From Acidobacteriota bacterium (lineage in GTDB: Bacteria; Acidobacteriota; Terriglobia; Acidiferrales; UBA7541), in the NCBI GenBank assembly GCA_003224195.1, contig QHYP01000026.1, forward strand, positions 6,463 through 48,628: 42,166 bases of DNA. Reading direction: 5' to 3'. Positions within the stretch are counted from its first letter, which is position 1; every line of letters begins with the position of its first letter. The translations under genes and the position numbers were made by a program. The notes below the pieces were generated by a model, which ran no database searches, was not told the origin of the DNA, and was given only the letters and a program-made list of their open reading frames with translations. Positions 23,222 to 32,816 of this stretch are shown here, one piece after another.

Positions 23222-23376
23222 CTGGGCTCGTCCGTAGAGTCTACAAACGGGCTGACTTGCAGGCGGGCATCCCGTTATCCAAGTAAGGATACGGCGCGTC
23301 CTATTTCTTAAGGTGTGGGACAACTCTAGGGGGTAAGGGGCGCATCCCAAATGACGGATGCGTCGCGATTGGACCG

Positions 23377-24021
23377 TTGGGCCAAATCCGACCAACTGAG
23401 CCCGGTCCGCTGACGGAAGCGGAAGCCATCCGCTCGGCCCAGAAGGGCGACGCGGCGGCATTTGAGTTTCTCTATCAATTGCATAGCCGCCGAGTTTACG
23501 CCCTCTGCCTGCGGATGGTCAGCAATCCGCCGGACGCGGAAGATCTCGCGCAGGAGGCATTCCTGCAGCTCTTCCGCAAGATCGGCACCTTCCGCGGCGA
23601 ATCCGCGTTTTCCACGTGGCTGCACCGGATGACCGTCAACGTAGTTCTGATGCGGCTGCGCAAGAAATCTCTTCCGGCAATTTCACTGGAAGAGACGACG
23701 GAGCCGGATGAGGAAACCGGCGGGCCCCGCAAGGATGTTGGGGCGGCGGATCTCCGGTTGAGCGGCGCCGTAGACCGGGTCAATCTGGAACGATCGATCG
23801 AAAGGCTGCCGCCAGGTTATAAGACGGTTTTCGTGCTCCACGACGTCCAGGGTTACGAACATAACGAGATTGCCGAGATGATGGGCTGCTCGGTAGGCAA
23901 TTCGAAGTCGCAGCTGCACAAGGCGCGGACGCGTCTGCGCGAACTCCTTCAGGAGAAGCAGCGCGAACACGCGCGGCAGGAACGCCACGCGGCAAAGACC
24001 CAGACAGCGCAGAACGATTGA
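23377..24021 (+). CDS. RNA polymerase sigma factor, ECF subfamily
   Basis: Regions 2 and 4: [64 protein letters not shown] ... [48 protein letters not shown]; likely TTG start. Confidence 0.93.
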   Translation: MGQIRPTEPGPLTEAEAIRSAQKGDAAAFEFLYQLHSRRVYALCLRMVSNPPDAEDLAQEAFLQLFRKIGTFRGESAFSTWLHRMTVNVVLMRLRKKSLPAISLEETTEPDEETGGPRKDVGAADLRLSGAVDRVNLERSIERLPPGYKTVFVLHDVQGYEHNEIAEMMGCSVGNSKSQLHKARTRLRELLQEKQREHARQERHAAKTQTAQND

Positions 24022-24122
24022 GCTAGAATGGCGGACCACGTGTCCCGGATCTTCGCGCGAGCAGCCGGATAGAGTTTGGAAGGGCGGGTGCCCGCAGCGC
24101 CCTGCCTGCGGAGTGAAGCGTC

Positions 24123-24782
24123 ATGAAGTGCAAAGAAGTCGGGTTGGCGATTGAGCAGGAAGGGCTTTTGCCGCTTCCTCCCGCGGCCAAGGCGCACATT
24201 GCGGAATGCGGCGCCTGCCGGGATATGGTGGAAGACTTCTTTGCCATCGTCCATGCGGCGCACGCTATGCCCGCGGAAGTGGAACCGCCCGCCCGGCTTT
24301 GGGTTTCTTTGCGCGCGCGGCTCGAGTCGGAAGGCATCATTCGAGACCTCGCCGGCACGCCAAGAGGTTCGTGGCTTCAAGCGATCTCCGCGTTTTTCCG
24401 TAGCCGCGCCGTGGCGGCCGCCACGGTGGGTTTGTTGATCCTCGCCGGAGCCTTCCTCGAAGTCCGCCAGACAGTCAATATTTCTCAAACGGAAGCGCCG
24501 GCTGTGGTCCAAACCGGTCCGTCCAACGAAGATATTCCGACCGTACTGGATCCCATCGAAGCAGACCTCTCGAACATGATGCCTGCCAATAGCATGGCGG
24601 CGCCGGTGAATGACTCCTTGCGGCAGAATCTCCGGATCGTGAACAGCTTCATCGCCGATTGCAAACAGCGCATCCAGGAAGATCCTCAGGACGATCTGGC
24701 GCGTGAATACTTGAACAGCGCTTACCAGCAAAAGGCGGAACTACTGGCCGCGATGATGGATCGTGGCGGGAGCGTGAACTAG
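24123..24782 (+). CDS. putative membrane anti-sigma factor with ZAS-type zinc-binding motif
   Basis: AHIAECGACRDMVEDF matches H-x3-C-x2-C; central TM AVAAATVGLLILAGAFL; directly downstream of ECF sigma gene. Confidence 0.72.
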   Translation: MKCKEVGLAIEQEGLLPLPPAAKAHIAECGACRDMVEDFFAIVHAAHAMPAEVEPPARLWVSLRARLESEGIIRDLAGTPRGSWLQAISAFFRSRAVAAATVGLLILAGAFLEVRQTVNISQTEAPAVVQTGPSNEDIPTVLDPIEADLSNMMPANSMAAPVNDSLRQNLRIVNSFIADCKQRIQEDPQDDLAREYLNSAYQQKAELLAAMMDRGGSVN

Positions 24783-24783
24783 C

Positions 24784-25665
24784 ATGCGTATGCGAACGAC
24801 AATGCCGAATTGGGGCTCCGGGCTGGCCGCGGGCGCATTGCTTCTTGCCGCCTGGCCCCCCGACGCTTCCGCTCAGCGCCTCGAAAAACATTTCGCCGTC
24901 AAAGGCCGCCCTGTCGTAGTCATCGAAAATGTGGCCAATGGCCGAATCGAGGTGAAGGCCTGGAAAAACCAGGAAGTCGTCCTCACCGAAATTCAGCCCT
25001 CGAACAAGGTCGGCATCGAGACCGAACAGGCCGGCGACCGCATCGACGTGATCGCCAACGTGCTGGATGCTTCGGCGCAGCCTTCCGAGATCGAGGCGAG
25101 TTTTCAGTTGAGCGTTCCCGAGCAGACCGAGCTCCGGCTCAAGACGCAGACGGGTTTGATCTATGTCGAACAGGTTGTGGGTGACATGGAACTGCGAAGC
25201 GTTGCCGGCGACGTGCACTTGAAAGAAGTATCCGGCTACATCGTGGTGCGGACCACCGGGGGCTCGCTGGTCTGCACGCAATGCTCCGGCAAACTCGATT
25301 TCCAATCCATCAGCGGCAACGCCCAAATTCTCCAGCCCGCGCTGAATAACGTCACCTTGCGCACCACCTCCGGCAATATTCTGTTCGACGGCGATTTCAT
25401 CCGCACGGGCATCTACACGATGTCGAGCGGCAAGGGCAACGTCGAAGTGCGGTTCTCCGGAAACGATTCCTTTGATCTCCTCGCGCAGACCACTCGCGGA
25501 AGCGTGGATAATCAGGCGGAACCTTTCCTAAAGCCTGATTCCCACGGTTTCAAGCATTTGGCCTCGAAATTCACGAAGGGCCTGTTCGGCACGGTCGGCG
25601 GGGGTCTCGCGAAGGTGGACCTCTCCTCGTTCAGTGGTACAATTCGCATTCGGAAGCGCGATTAG
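24784..25665 (+). CDS. DUF4097-like secreted beta-solenoid protein
   Basis: Signal peptide, then GRIEVKAWKNQEVVLTEI ... LRSVAGDVHLKEVSGYIVVRTTGGSLVCTQCSGKLDFQSISGNAQI, typical DUF4097 repeats. Confidence 0.78.
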   Translation: MRMRTTMPNWGSGLAAGALLLAAWPPDASAQRLEKHFAVKGRPVVVIENVANGRIEVKAWKNQEVVLTEIQPSNKVGIETEQAGDRIDVIANVLDASAQPSEIEASFQLSVPEQTELRLKTQTGLIYVEQVVGDMELRSVAGDVHLKEVSGYIVVRTTGGSLVCTQCSGKLDFQSISGNAQILQPALNNVTLRTTSGNILFDGDFIRTGIYTMSSGKGNVEVRFSGNDSFDLLAQTTRGSVDNQAEPFLKPDSHGFKHLASKFTKGLFGTVGGGLAKVDLSSFSGTIRIRKRD

Positions 25666-25690
25666 TTTTCCTGCGCGCCGAATCTCTCGG

Positions 25691-26281
25691 ATGCAATCCG
25701 CAAGTTCGCGCAACGTGCCCCCACGTCCGGCGATTCTCTGCCTGGCAGGTTTCATGGGCTCCGGGAAGACGACCGTGGGTGCGCTCCTGGCGCGCCAGCT
25801 CGCCTGGCGGTTCGTGGACCTCGATGAGCGCATCGAAGCCGCCGCCGGCCTGCGCATCTCCGAATTCTTCGAACGCTACGGCGAGCCGGCCTTCCGCGAG
25901 CTCGAGCACGAGCAGTTGCGCACGGCGCTGGGACGCGCCGTCGAATTGAGGGAGCCTATCGTCTTGGCGCTTGGCGGGGGCACTTTCGCGCAGCCCATCA
26001 ACCGCGAATTCCTGCGCGCTTCCGGCGTCCCGGTCATCTGGCTTGACTGTCCGATTGATCTTCTCTTCGCCCGCTGTGCAACCATGACCGGCCGCCCGCT
26101 CTTCCGCGACGAGACGAATTTCCGCGCACTGCACGCGCAGCGGTTGCCCTCTTACCAACTGGCGGACTACCGCGTGGACAGCTCGCCGGAACCCGCGGCG
26201 GTCGTCGCCGACATTCTGAGTTTGAGCGTCGCGACGCCCGGCGGGAAAACACACCTCCTGGTCGAAAAGCGGCCCTCCTGA
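25691..26281 (+). CDS. aroK: shikimate kinase
   Basis: ATG 25691; LAGFMGSGKTTVGALLARQLAWRFVDLDERIEAAAGLRISEFFERYGEPAFRELE ... LGGGTF ... RPLF. Confidence 0.92.
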   Translation: MQSASSRNVPPRPAILCLAGFMGSGKTTVGALLARQLAWRFVDLDERIEAAAGLRISEFFERYGEPAFRELEHEQLRTALGRAVELREPIVLALGGGTFAQPINREFLRASGVPVIWLDCPIDLLFARCATMTGRPLFRDETNFRALHAQRLPSYQLADYRVDSSPEPAAVVADILSLSVATPGGKTHLLVEKRPS

Positions 26282-26409
26282 AACTTCCGCCTATATGTAA
26301 AACTGAGCACTCCCGGCATAAAGATGCTCGGCGGAAACCGCGCCGTGCAGTAGTCTTCGGGAAGCGCGCGCTTCCAGGCGGGCGCGGAAAGACCTCGAGG
26401 TCCCATCCG

Positions 26410-27153
26410 ATGCAAAGCGCACACAAGCGCCGGCGGCTTGCCCTGGGACGCGCCGCGGTTTTCGCGGTGGCGATTACACTCCTTGGCCTCTCACTGGCGG
26501 GCGCCAGGTCCGCCAAAAACTCCCCGACAAACTCCAGCGGAGTTCTTTCTCCCGACAAAGGAAAGCTCAAAATCCTTCTTGATGGACAACCGATCGGCAC
26601 GGAAGAGTTTGAAATTGCGGTTTCCGGATCAAAATGGACCGCGCGCGGGACGACCGAATTGAGAGTGCGGCAGGGAGCAAGCGCGCGGGTCAGCGGGACG
26701 CTCGTCTTGCAGCCGAACGGCGCTCCGGTGAGTTACGAATGGACCTCGCAAAACGACAAGAAGAACGGCGCGAGCATCAGGTTTGAGAACGGGGTGGCCA
26801 AGATGACTTTGCAATTGCAGGGAGCGAAGCAGCCGTTCGAGCAGGATCTGACTTTCGGCTCGCCGCTCATCTCCGTGCTGGACAACAACCTCTATCACCA
26901 CTATGCCATTCTGGCGCGGCTGTACGATTGGTCGAAGCGCGGCGCGCAGAGCTTTCCCGTGCTGATTCCGCAGGAACTGACCCCGGGCACCATCAGCGTC
27001 GAAGCCAGTGGCACGCAGGGTGCTAACGGAAAATCGTACGAAGGATTGCGCGTCAGCACCTCGGACCTCGAAGTGCTCCTCTCCGTGGACAAAGACCACC
27101 GCTTGATGCGTCTGGAAGTCCCCTCGGCAAAAGTCAGCGTGGTCCGCGAGTAA
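26410..27153 (+). CDS. secreted hypothetical protein
   Basis: N-terminal signal/TM segment (AAVFAVAITLLGLSLAGARS), 247 aa, no family recognised with certainty. Confidence 0.7.
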   Translation: MQSAHKRRRLALGRAAVFAVAITLLGLSLAGARSAKNSPTNSSGVLSPDKGKLKILLDGQPIGTEEFEIAVSGSKWTARGTTELRVRQGASARVSGTLVLQPNGAPVSYEWTSQNDKKNGASIRFENGVAKMTLQLQGAKQPFEQDLTFGSPLISVLDNNLYHHYAILARLYDWSKRGAQSFPVLIPQELTPGTISVEASGTQGANGKSYEGLRVSTSDLEVLLSVDKDHRLMRLEVPSAKVSVVRE

Positions 27154-27205
27154 TTACTCTCCGAGGAGGGCGGTCGGCAGGAGACTCGAAACTTTTCCCT
27201 TCAAG

Positions 27206-27243
27206 AAAAACGGCGCGGATGTCCTTGTCTGGCGTCCGCGCCG
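27206..27243 (-). terminator. intrinsic terminator downstream of the XRE regulator
   Basis: Minus strand: CGGCGCGGACG...CATCCGCGCCG (11 bp, one wobble) followed by TTTTTC. Confidence 0.75.
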
Positions 27244-27309
27244 CAAAAGTCTAAGGTGAATTCGCGCTTAGCGTGCTGAGTCGCGCCAAAACGCCGGAAA
27301 GCCGCAAGC

Positions 27310-28059
27310 TCAGCGCGCCAGCGGCGTGCGCTGAAAGACCGGCGCACCCGGCCGGCGAAGATACCCGCCCTGCGCATGCAGGTGCGAAGCGCCGTTGCCG
27401 GCGTGAGCGCCGACGTGCCCGCCGGGTTGCCCGACCGCGTGGCCGGCGCCGCTGGCCGGCGCCGACTGTTGCAGCCGCGCCGGGTTACCGATAGGGCGGA
27501 GTGTGGTCGGCCCCACGCTGACGTGATCGCTGATCGCCTGCAGGCGCTTGAGGATCGACTGCCACTGTTCCCAGTCGAGCTGCCGCAGAAACGGCCGCAG
27601 CCCCTGGATGAACGGATCCTCGAGCAGCGCCTCCCCATCCGATTCCGGGATGAAGAAGCGGTTCAGCCCGACGTTTAGGGCCTCGGAGATTTTCTCGAGC
27701 GTTCCGAGACTTGGCGTCATCTGCCCGCTCTCGATGCGCGAGAGGTAAGAGCGCGAGACCTTCGAGCGCGACTGCAACTGGCTCTGGGTCATGCTGCGCG
27801 ACTCCCGCAACTGCCGGATGCGCTGGCCGATGTTTTCGACCGTCTCCTGATTCGCCTGCTTCTCTTGCTGAGGCTCCGCGCCCGCTTCCTCCTCTGGCGC
27901 GGGCGGCGGAATCAGGAATTCCAGGCGCTGAGGCAGAACCCTTAAACAACGGCGGCAGTTGCCCGTTCGCGTCCTGTATTGCACAAGCCCGCACGTTTTA
28001 CAGCGGATCACTTCCCGATCGAGGTCTAGTGTGCTTTTCGTCTCTGTTTGTGCCGACAC
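27310..28059 (-). CDS. XRE-family HTH regulator with N-terminal zinc ribbon and Gly/His-rich C-terminal tail
   Basis: GTG 28059; CKTCGLVQYRTRTGNCRRC zinc ribbon; IGQRIRQLRESRSMTQSQLQSRSKVSRSYLSRIESGQMTPSLGTLEKISEALNV HTH. Confidence 0.85.
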   Translation of the reverse strand: MSAQTETKSTLDLDREVIRCKTCGLVQYRTRTGNCRRCLRVLPQRLEFLIPPPAPEEEAGAEPQQEKQANQETVENIGQRIRQLRESRSMTQSQLQSRSKVSRSYLSRIESGQMTPSLGTLEKISEALNVGLNRFFIPESDGEALLEDPFIQGLRPFLRQLDWEQWQSILKRLQAISDHVSVGPTTLRPIGNPARLQQSAPASGAGHAVGQPGGHVGAHAGNGASHLHAQGGYLRRPGAPVFQRTPLAR

Positions 28060-28149
28060 CAGTGCTCCTTGCTGACTCTTCCGGCGCGCGGATAAGTTAG
28101 GGAACGTCGGAACAACCCGTCTGGGGAAGGCAGAAACTGGCGCAGCGGG

Positions 28150-28179
28150 ACTATCGCGCATCCTCCTGATTTGTGTCAA
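28150..28179 (-). promoter_or_regulatory. candidate sigma70-like promoter of the XRE regulator
   Basis: Minus strand TTGACA (28179-28174), 18-nt spacer, GATAGT (28155-28150). Confidence 0.4.
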
Positions 28180-28392
28180 GAGTATTTTTGTCCTATTTAC
28201 AACTTCTTTCCCACTCCGAAAACAATGCCTACGCCAACCCTTCGCCTGACCCTCGGTACAGGTCGCGAGAGTCTACTCGTCCGACGTACATCTGGAGAAA
28301 TACGGCACGCGAATTCTTCGGAAACGAACGCGTGGGGAGTCACGCCCCAGGAACTTTGCGGTAAGCTTAGTCGCTTGAGAGGAGGAGAAAGA

Positions 28393-28995
28393 ATGCCGTC
28401 GCGTGAGGATGCCTGGAATCTTTTGTGCGAGTACACGCAGTCGGAAAGTCTGCGCAAGCACGCGCTGGCCGTGGAAGCCTGCGTGCGCGCTTATGCCCGC
28501 AAACAGGGCGCCGATGAAGCGCTCTGGGGCATCGCGGCCCTGCTGCACGATTTCGATTACGAGCGCTGGCCCAATCAGGAGCATCATCCAACACAAGGCC
28601 ACCCTTCGGAAGGCTCCGGAATCCTTCGCGAGCGCGGCTATCCCGAAGAGATGATCCGCGCGATTCTGTCACATGCGGATTACACCAATGTGGCGCGCCA
28701 GTCCGCGCTCGAGCATACGCTCTTCGCCTGCGACGAACTCGCCGGATTCCTCACTGCCTGCGCTTATGTTCGCCCGTCAAAAAGCATTCTTGACCTGGAA
28801 GTCAGCTCCGTAAAGAAGCGCATGAAGGACAAAGCCTTCGCCCGTGGAGTCAGCCGCGAAGATGTTTTGAAGGGCGCCGAAGAATTGGGCGTGGCGCTCG
28901 ACGAGCACATTGCGTTCTGCATTCAGGCCATGCGAGATGCCGCGGACTCCCTCGGCCTCCGCGGCAACATGGGGGCACACGCGGCCCCCTCCTGA
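28393..28995 (+). CDS. HD-domain protein (predicted phosphohydrolase)
   Basis: GGAGGAG ribosome-binding site before ATG 28393; LRKHALAVEACV...LLHDFDYERWP...HPSEGSGILRERGYPEEMIRAILSHADY. Confidence 0.85.
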   Translation: MPSREDAWNLLCEYTQSESLRKHALAVEACVRAYARKQGADEALWGIAALLHDFDYERWPNQEHHPTQGHPSEGSGILRERGYPEEMIRAILSHADYTNVARQSALEHTLFACDELAGFLTACAYVRPSKSILDLEVSSVKKRMKDKAFARGVSREDVLKGAEELGVALDEHIAFCIQAMRDAADSLGLRGNMGAHAAPS

Positions 28996-29089
28996 GCTGC
29001 GCGGGCACCTGACGAAGGAGCGCGGGCGCGCTGTATTGTTGGTCTGGACATTTCGTCACCCCACGAAATCAGGCTAGAATAACCAGAGA

Positions 29090-30351
29090 ATGTACACACA
29101 GATTGAAGGCTTTGACTCGGCAGCGGGGCGGCATCCGCGCCGCAAAGCGTATGGCGTAAAGGTCGGCCAGGTCCGCGTGGGCGGCGGCGCGCCGATCGTC
29201 GTCCAGTCCATGACCAACACGGACACGGCCGATGTCGAAGCCACATTCAAGCAGACCGTCGAACTGGCCGAAGCTGGTTCGGAGCTCGTCCGCTGGACCG
29301 TAAACGTCCCTGAGGCCGCCGCAGCCGTCCCGGCGATCAAGCAGCGGCTGCTTGATGCCGGCTGCAACGCGCCCATCATCGGCGATTTCCACTACAACGG
29401 CCACGTCCTGCTGACGAAGTATCCGGAGTGCGCGAAGGCGCTCGACAAATACCGCATCAACCCCGGCAACGTCGGCGCCGGCCAGCGCCGCGATGAACAG
29501 TTCGCCACCATTTGCAAAGTGGCGCGCGACAACGGAAAGCCCGTGCGCATCGGCGTGAATGGCGGCTCGCTCAATCAAGAGCTGGTCATGCGCAAGATGC
29601 AGGAAAACACCGATAAGAATCTCGGCAAGGACTCCGAACAAATCATCAACGAATGCATGGTCCTCTCGGCACTTCAGTCCACGGAGCTGGCGCTTGAATG
29701 CGGCCTGCGCCACGATCAAATCATCATTTCCTGCAAAACGTCGCGCCCGCGCGACCTCATTACCGTCTATCGCGAACTTTCGGCAAAAACCGAACAGCCA
29801 CTGCACCTCGGCCTCACGGAAGCCGGCATGGGCATGAAGGGCCAGATTTGGTCGGCGGCGTCGCTCGGCATTTTGCTCTACGAAGGCATCGGCGACACGA
29901 TTCGCATTTCGCTCACGCCGCGCCCCGGCGGTGATCGCCGCGAAGAGGTCTACGCCGCTTGCGAACTGCTCCAGGCATTGGGTCTCCGATCGTTCGCGCC
30001 GAGTGTCACCGCCTGCCCCGGCTGCGGCCGCACCACGAGCACGACCTTTCAGGAACTGGCCGAGCGCATCCAGGGCTACATCCGCGACATGACGAAGGCG
30101 TCGAGACCATGACCCTCGCCGTGATGGGCTGCATCGTCAACGGCCCCGGCGAATCCAAGGTCGCCAATATCGGCATCAGCCTCCCCGGCACCGGCGAAGC
30201 CCCGCGCTGCCCCGTGTACGTCGACGGCGTGAAGACCGTGACCCTCGAAGGCACCTACGATGAGCTTGCCACGGCGTTCCAAGCGCTTGTCGACACCTAC
30301 ATCACCACCAAGTACGCGCGCAAATCGGCAGCCATGGAAACCGCGCGATGA
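29090..30351 (+). CDS. ispG: 4-hydroxy-3-methylbut-2-enyl diphosphate synthase, reading frame broken near 30089
   Basis: ORF 29090..30112 ([22 protein letters not shown] ... [30 protein letters not shown]) and ORF 29959..30351 ([35 protein letters not shown]) are two halves in different frames. Confidence 0.93.
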
Positions 30352-30650
30352 AGATTAGTCGTGAAGATGTGCTGAGAGTGGCCGAGCTGGCTTACCTAGA
30401 ACTGACCGAAGCCGAGATGGAGACCTACCGCGCGCAGCTTGACGCGATCCTCGAGTACGCCGGCAAGCTGAACGAACTCGACACCACGAACGTCCCTCCG
30501 ATGGCTCAAGTGTTAGCCAGCGACCAGCAGGCCGAAGCGACGCTGCGTGAGGACGTCATCCAGCCGTGTGACGTGGCCCGGGATGTCCTGGCTCACGCGC
30601 CTGGAGCCGAACCGCCGTATTTCCGCGTCCCGAAAGTCATTGAGCGATGA
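30348..30650 (+). CDS. gatC: Asp-tRNA(Asn)/Glu-tRNA(Gln) amidotransferase subunit GatC
   Basis: [58 protein letters not shown] overlaps with both neighbours. Confidence 0.93.
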   Translation: MKISREDVLRVAELAYLELTEAEMETYRAQLDAILEYAGKLNELDTTNVPPMAQVLASDQQAEATLREDVIQPCDVARDVLAHAPGAEPPYFRVPKVIER

Positions 30651-32083
30651 GCGCATGGACGATCCAGTCGGTGCGCGAGGCTATCGCGGCGAAAAACGTT
30701 TCCGCGCGGGAGCTGGCGGCTGAGTTCTACAAGCGCATCCAGGAGCGCAATCCTCTACTGAACGCGTTCCTCACCCTCTGCCCGGACAGGGCCTCCACCC
30801 AAGCCCAACGCATCGATGGACTTGTGGCTGCGAAGAAACCTCTCCCGCCTCTCGCGGGCGTGCCCGTAGCCGTCAAAGATGTGATCAGCACGCGCGGTAT
30901 TCGCACCACCTGCGGCTCCAAAATCCTGGAAAACCACATCCCTGCCTATGACGCCACGGCAGTTGAGCGCCTGGAAGCCGCCGGAGCAGTGATCCTGGGC
31001 AAGACGAACTGCGACGAATTCGCCATGGGCAGCTCGAACGAGAATTCTGCCTACGGCCCTGTGCGTAACCCGGTGGATACCGGGCGTGTCCCGGGCGGTT
31101 CGAGCGGCGGATCGGCGGCCGCCGTGGCTGCGGGTCTTGCCGTCGCCGCCCTTGGAACGGATACAGGCGGCTCGATCCGCCAGCCCGGCGCTCTTTGCGG
31201 CATCCCGGCGATGATGGGTAGCTACGGACGCGTCTCGCGCTTCGGACTCATCGCCTTTGCGTCTTCGCTCGATCGCATCGGGCCATTCGCGACAAGCGTT
31301 CGCGATGTAGCCGCTGTCCTCAACATCATCGCCGGCCGCGACCCGCGCGACTCGACTTCGGTAACAACTCCGGTGCCGGACTATCTCTCGGAAATCAGCA
31401 AGCCAGTGAAGGGGCTGCGGCTCGGCATCCCCAAGGAGTATTTCGGGTCCGGGATGGACAAAGGCGTCCGCCCGAAGATCACGGCCGGGATCGAGATTTT
31501 TCGCAAACTCGGCTGCCAACTGCTGGATGTTCACATGCCGCACACGGACTACGCCATCGCCACCTACTACATCATCGCCACGGCCGAAGCCAGTTCCAAC
31601 CTGGCCCGCTACGACGGCGTCCGCTACGGCGTCCGGGTGAACGGCGACTCACTCCTCTCCATGTACCGCAAAACGCGGGGCGCGGGCTTCGGCGCCGAGG
31701 TCAAACGCCGCATCATGCTGGGAACCTACGTTCTTTCCGCGGGCTATTACGACGCGTACTACCTCAAGGGGCAGAAGGTTCGCTCGCTCATCGCCCAGGA
31801 TTTCCGGGACGCCTTTCAGAAGGTTGATGCGCTTCTCACCCCGACTTCGCCCGTACCCGCTTTCCGTCTCGGCGAGCGAGTGGACGACCCGCTCCAGATG
31901 TATCTTGCTGATATTTATACGGTTACGGGGTCTCTCGCGGGCGTTCCAGGCATTTCCGTTCCGTGTGGCAAAGCCAGTGGCAAGCTGCCCGTCGGGCTGC
32001 AAATCTTTGGGCCGCCATTCGGCGAAGCGCGCGTCCTCCAATTGGCCCATGCGTTCGAGCAGGCTGGCGGCGCGAACCTCTAG
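30647..32083 (+). CDS. gatA: Asp-tRNA(Asn)/Glu-tRNA(Gln) amidotransferase subunit GatA
   Basis: Amidase signature: PLAGVPVAVKD, GRVPGGSSGGSAAAVAAG, GTDTGGSIRQPGALCG; follows gatC. Confidence 0.95.
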   Translation: MSAWTIQSVREAIAAKNVSARELAAEFYKRIQERNPLLNAFLTLCPDRASTQAQRIDGLVAAKKPLPPLAGVPVAVKDVISTRGIRTTCGSKILENHIPAYDATAVERLEAAGAVILGKTNCDEFAMGSSNENSAYGPVRNPVDTGRVPGGSSGGSAAAVAAGLAVAALGTDTGGSIRQPGALCGIPAMMGSYGRVSRFGLIAFASSLDRIGPFATSVRDVAAVLNIIAGRDPRDSTSVTTPVPDYLSEISKPVKGLRLGIPKEYFGSGMDKGVRPKITAGIEIFRKLGCQLLDVHMPHTDYAIATYYIIATAEASSNLARYDGVRYGVRVNGDSLLSMYRKTRGAGFGAEVKRRIMLGTYVLSAGYYDAYYLKGQKVRSLIAQDFRDAFQKVDALLTPTSPVPAFRLGERVDDPLQMYLADIYTVTGSLAGVPGISVPCGKASGKLPVGLQIFGPPFGEARVLQLAHAFEQAGGANL

Positions 32084-32148
32084 GGCAGTGGCAGAGAACT
32101 CTCAGCGCATGAAGAGCCTCGAGTTGGCATTTTGAACAAGAAACCTGG

Positions 32149-32170
32149 GGAAGGCTGGCCTTCCTTCTGT
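32149..32170 (+). terminator. possible weak terminator hairpin after gatA
   Basis: ggaaggc-tg-gccttcc inverted repeat followed by ttctgt; very short loop and poor U-run. Confidence 0.3.
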
Positions 32171-32571
32171 AGAACTACGCAAGCGGCTACCTCGTTAGCC
32201 ATTTCACCCGCCAGGTCTTGGAAACTGTGGAGTGGGCTAATTGTGTTTCCAGCTTGACATGCGATGTCTGCAAATCAGCCAAATCCAGGAAATCATCGAA
32301 CGGCTTCTGAAAGTAGTAGGAAGATTGCAAAACATGGACGCTCCGTTCATTCCAGGGTCTCGCCGGCAAAGCCCGTACTATCTAAGGCTTCACGCCAAAA
32401 TGCAAGTAAGTCGCTCACCAGATAGGCCTTGGCCCGAAGGTACTAGACACTTCGTTTTTTGATGCCGGAACGGAACGACTATTGCTAAGGATTTCGTGCA
32501 GCCGGTAGCATAGCTACAGCATCAAACAGGTTGTGACGTGAGAAAGGGCGGAGAGATTGCGAGGCACGGCA

Positions 32572-32790
32572 ATGGTCACGGTGAAGTCGAGTCAGAAAAT
32601 CTTTACAGATGACGAGGTAGCTACGCTGACGGGGATCTGCGTCGAGCACCTGCACAATTTTGCCCGCAGGCGCCACCTGGGATTCATTGCGCGCGCGGCC
32701 GAGGCCGCCGGCAAACAGGCCGATCAGTGGCTATTTACGCTGTCCGACCTCATGGTTCTCGTTACGCTCTTTCCGAAGTGCAGCCACTAA
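32572..32790 (+). CDS. small HTH-like protein (about 72 aa)
   Basis: MVTVKSSQKIFTDDEVATLTGICVEHLHNFARRRHLGFIARAAEAAGKQADQWLFTLSDLMVLVTLFPKCSH; resembles a MerR/excisionase-like helix-turn-helix; followed by a strong terminator. Confidence 0.6.
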   Translation: MVTVKSSQKIFTDDEVATLTGICVEHLHNFARRRHLGFIARAAEAAGKQADQWLFTLSDLMVLVTLFPKCSH

Positions 32791-32816
32791 CGGCTCAGGG
32801 TTTTTGAGCGGGATAG

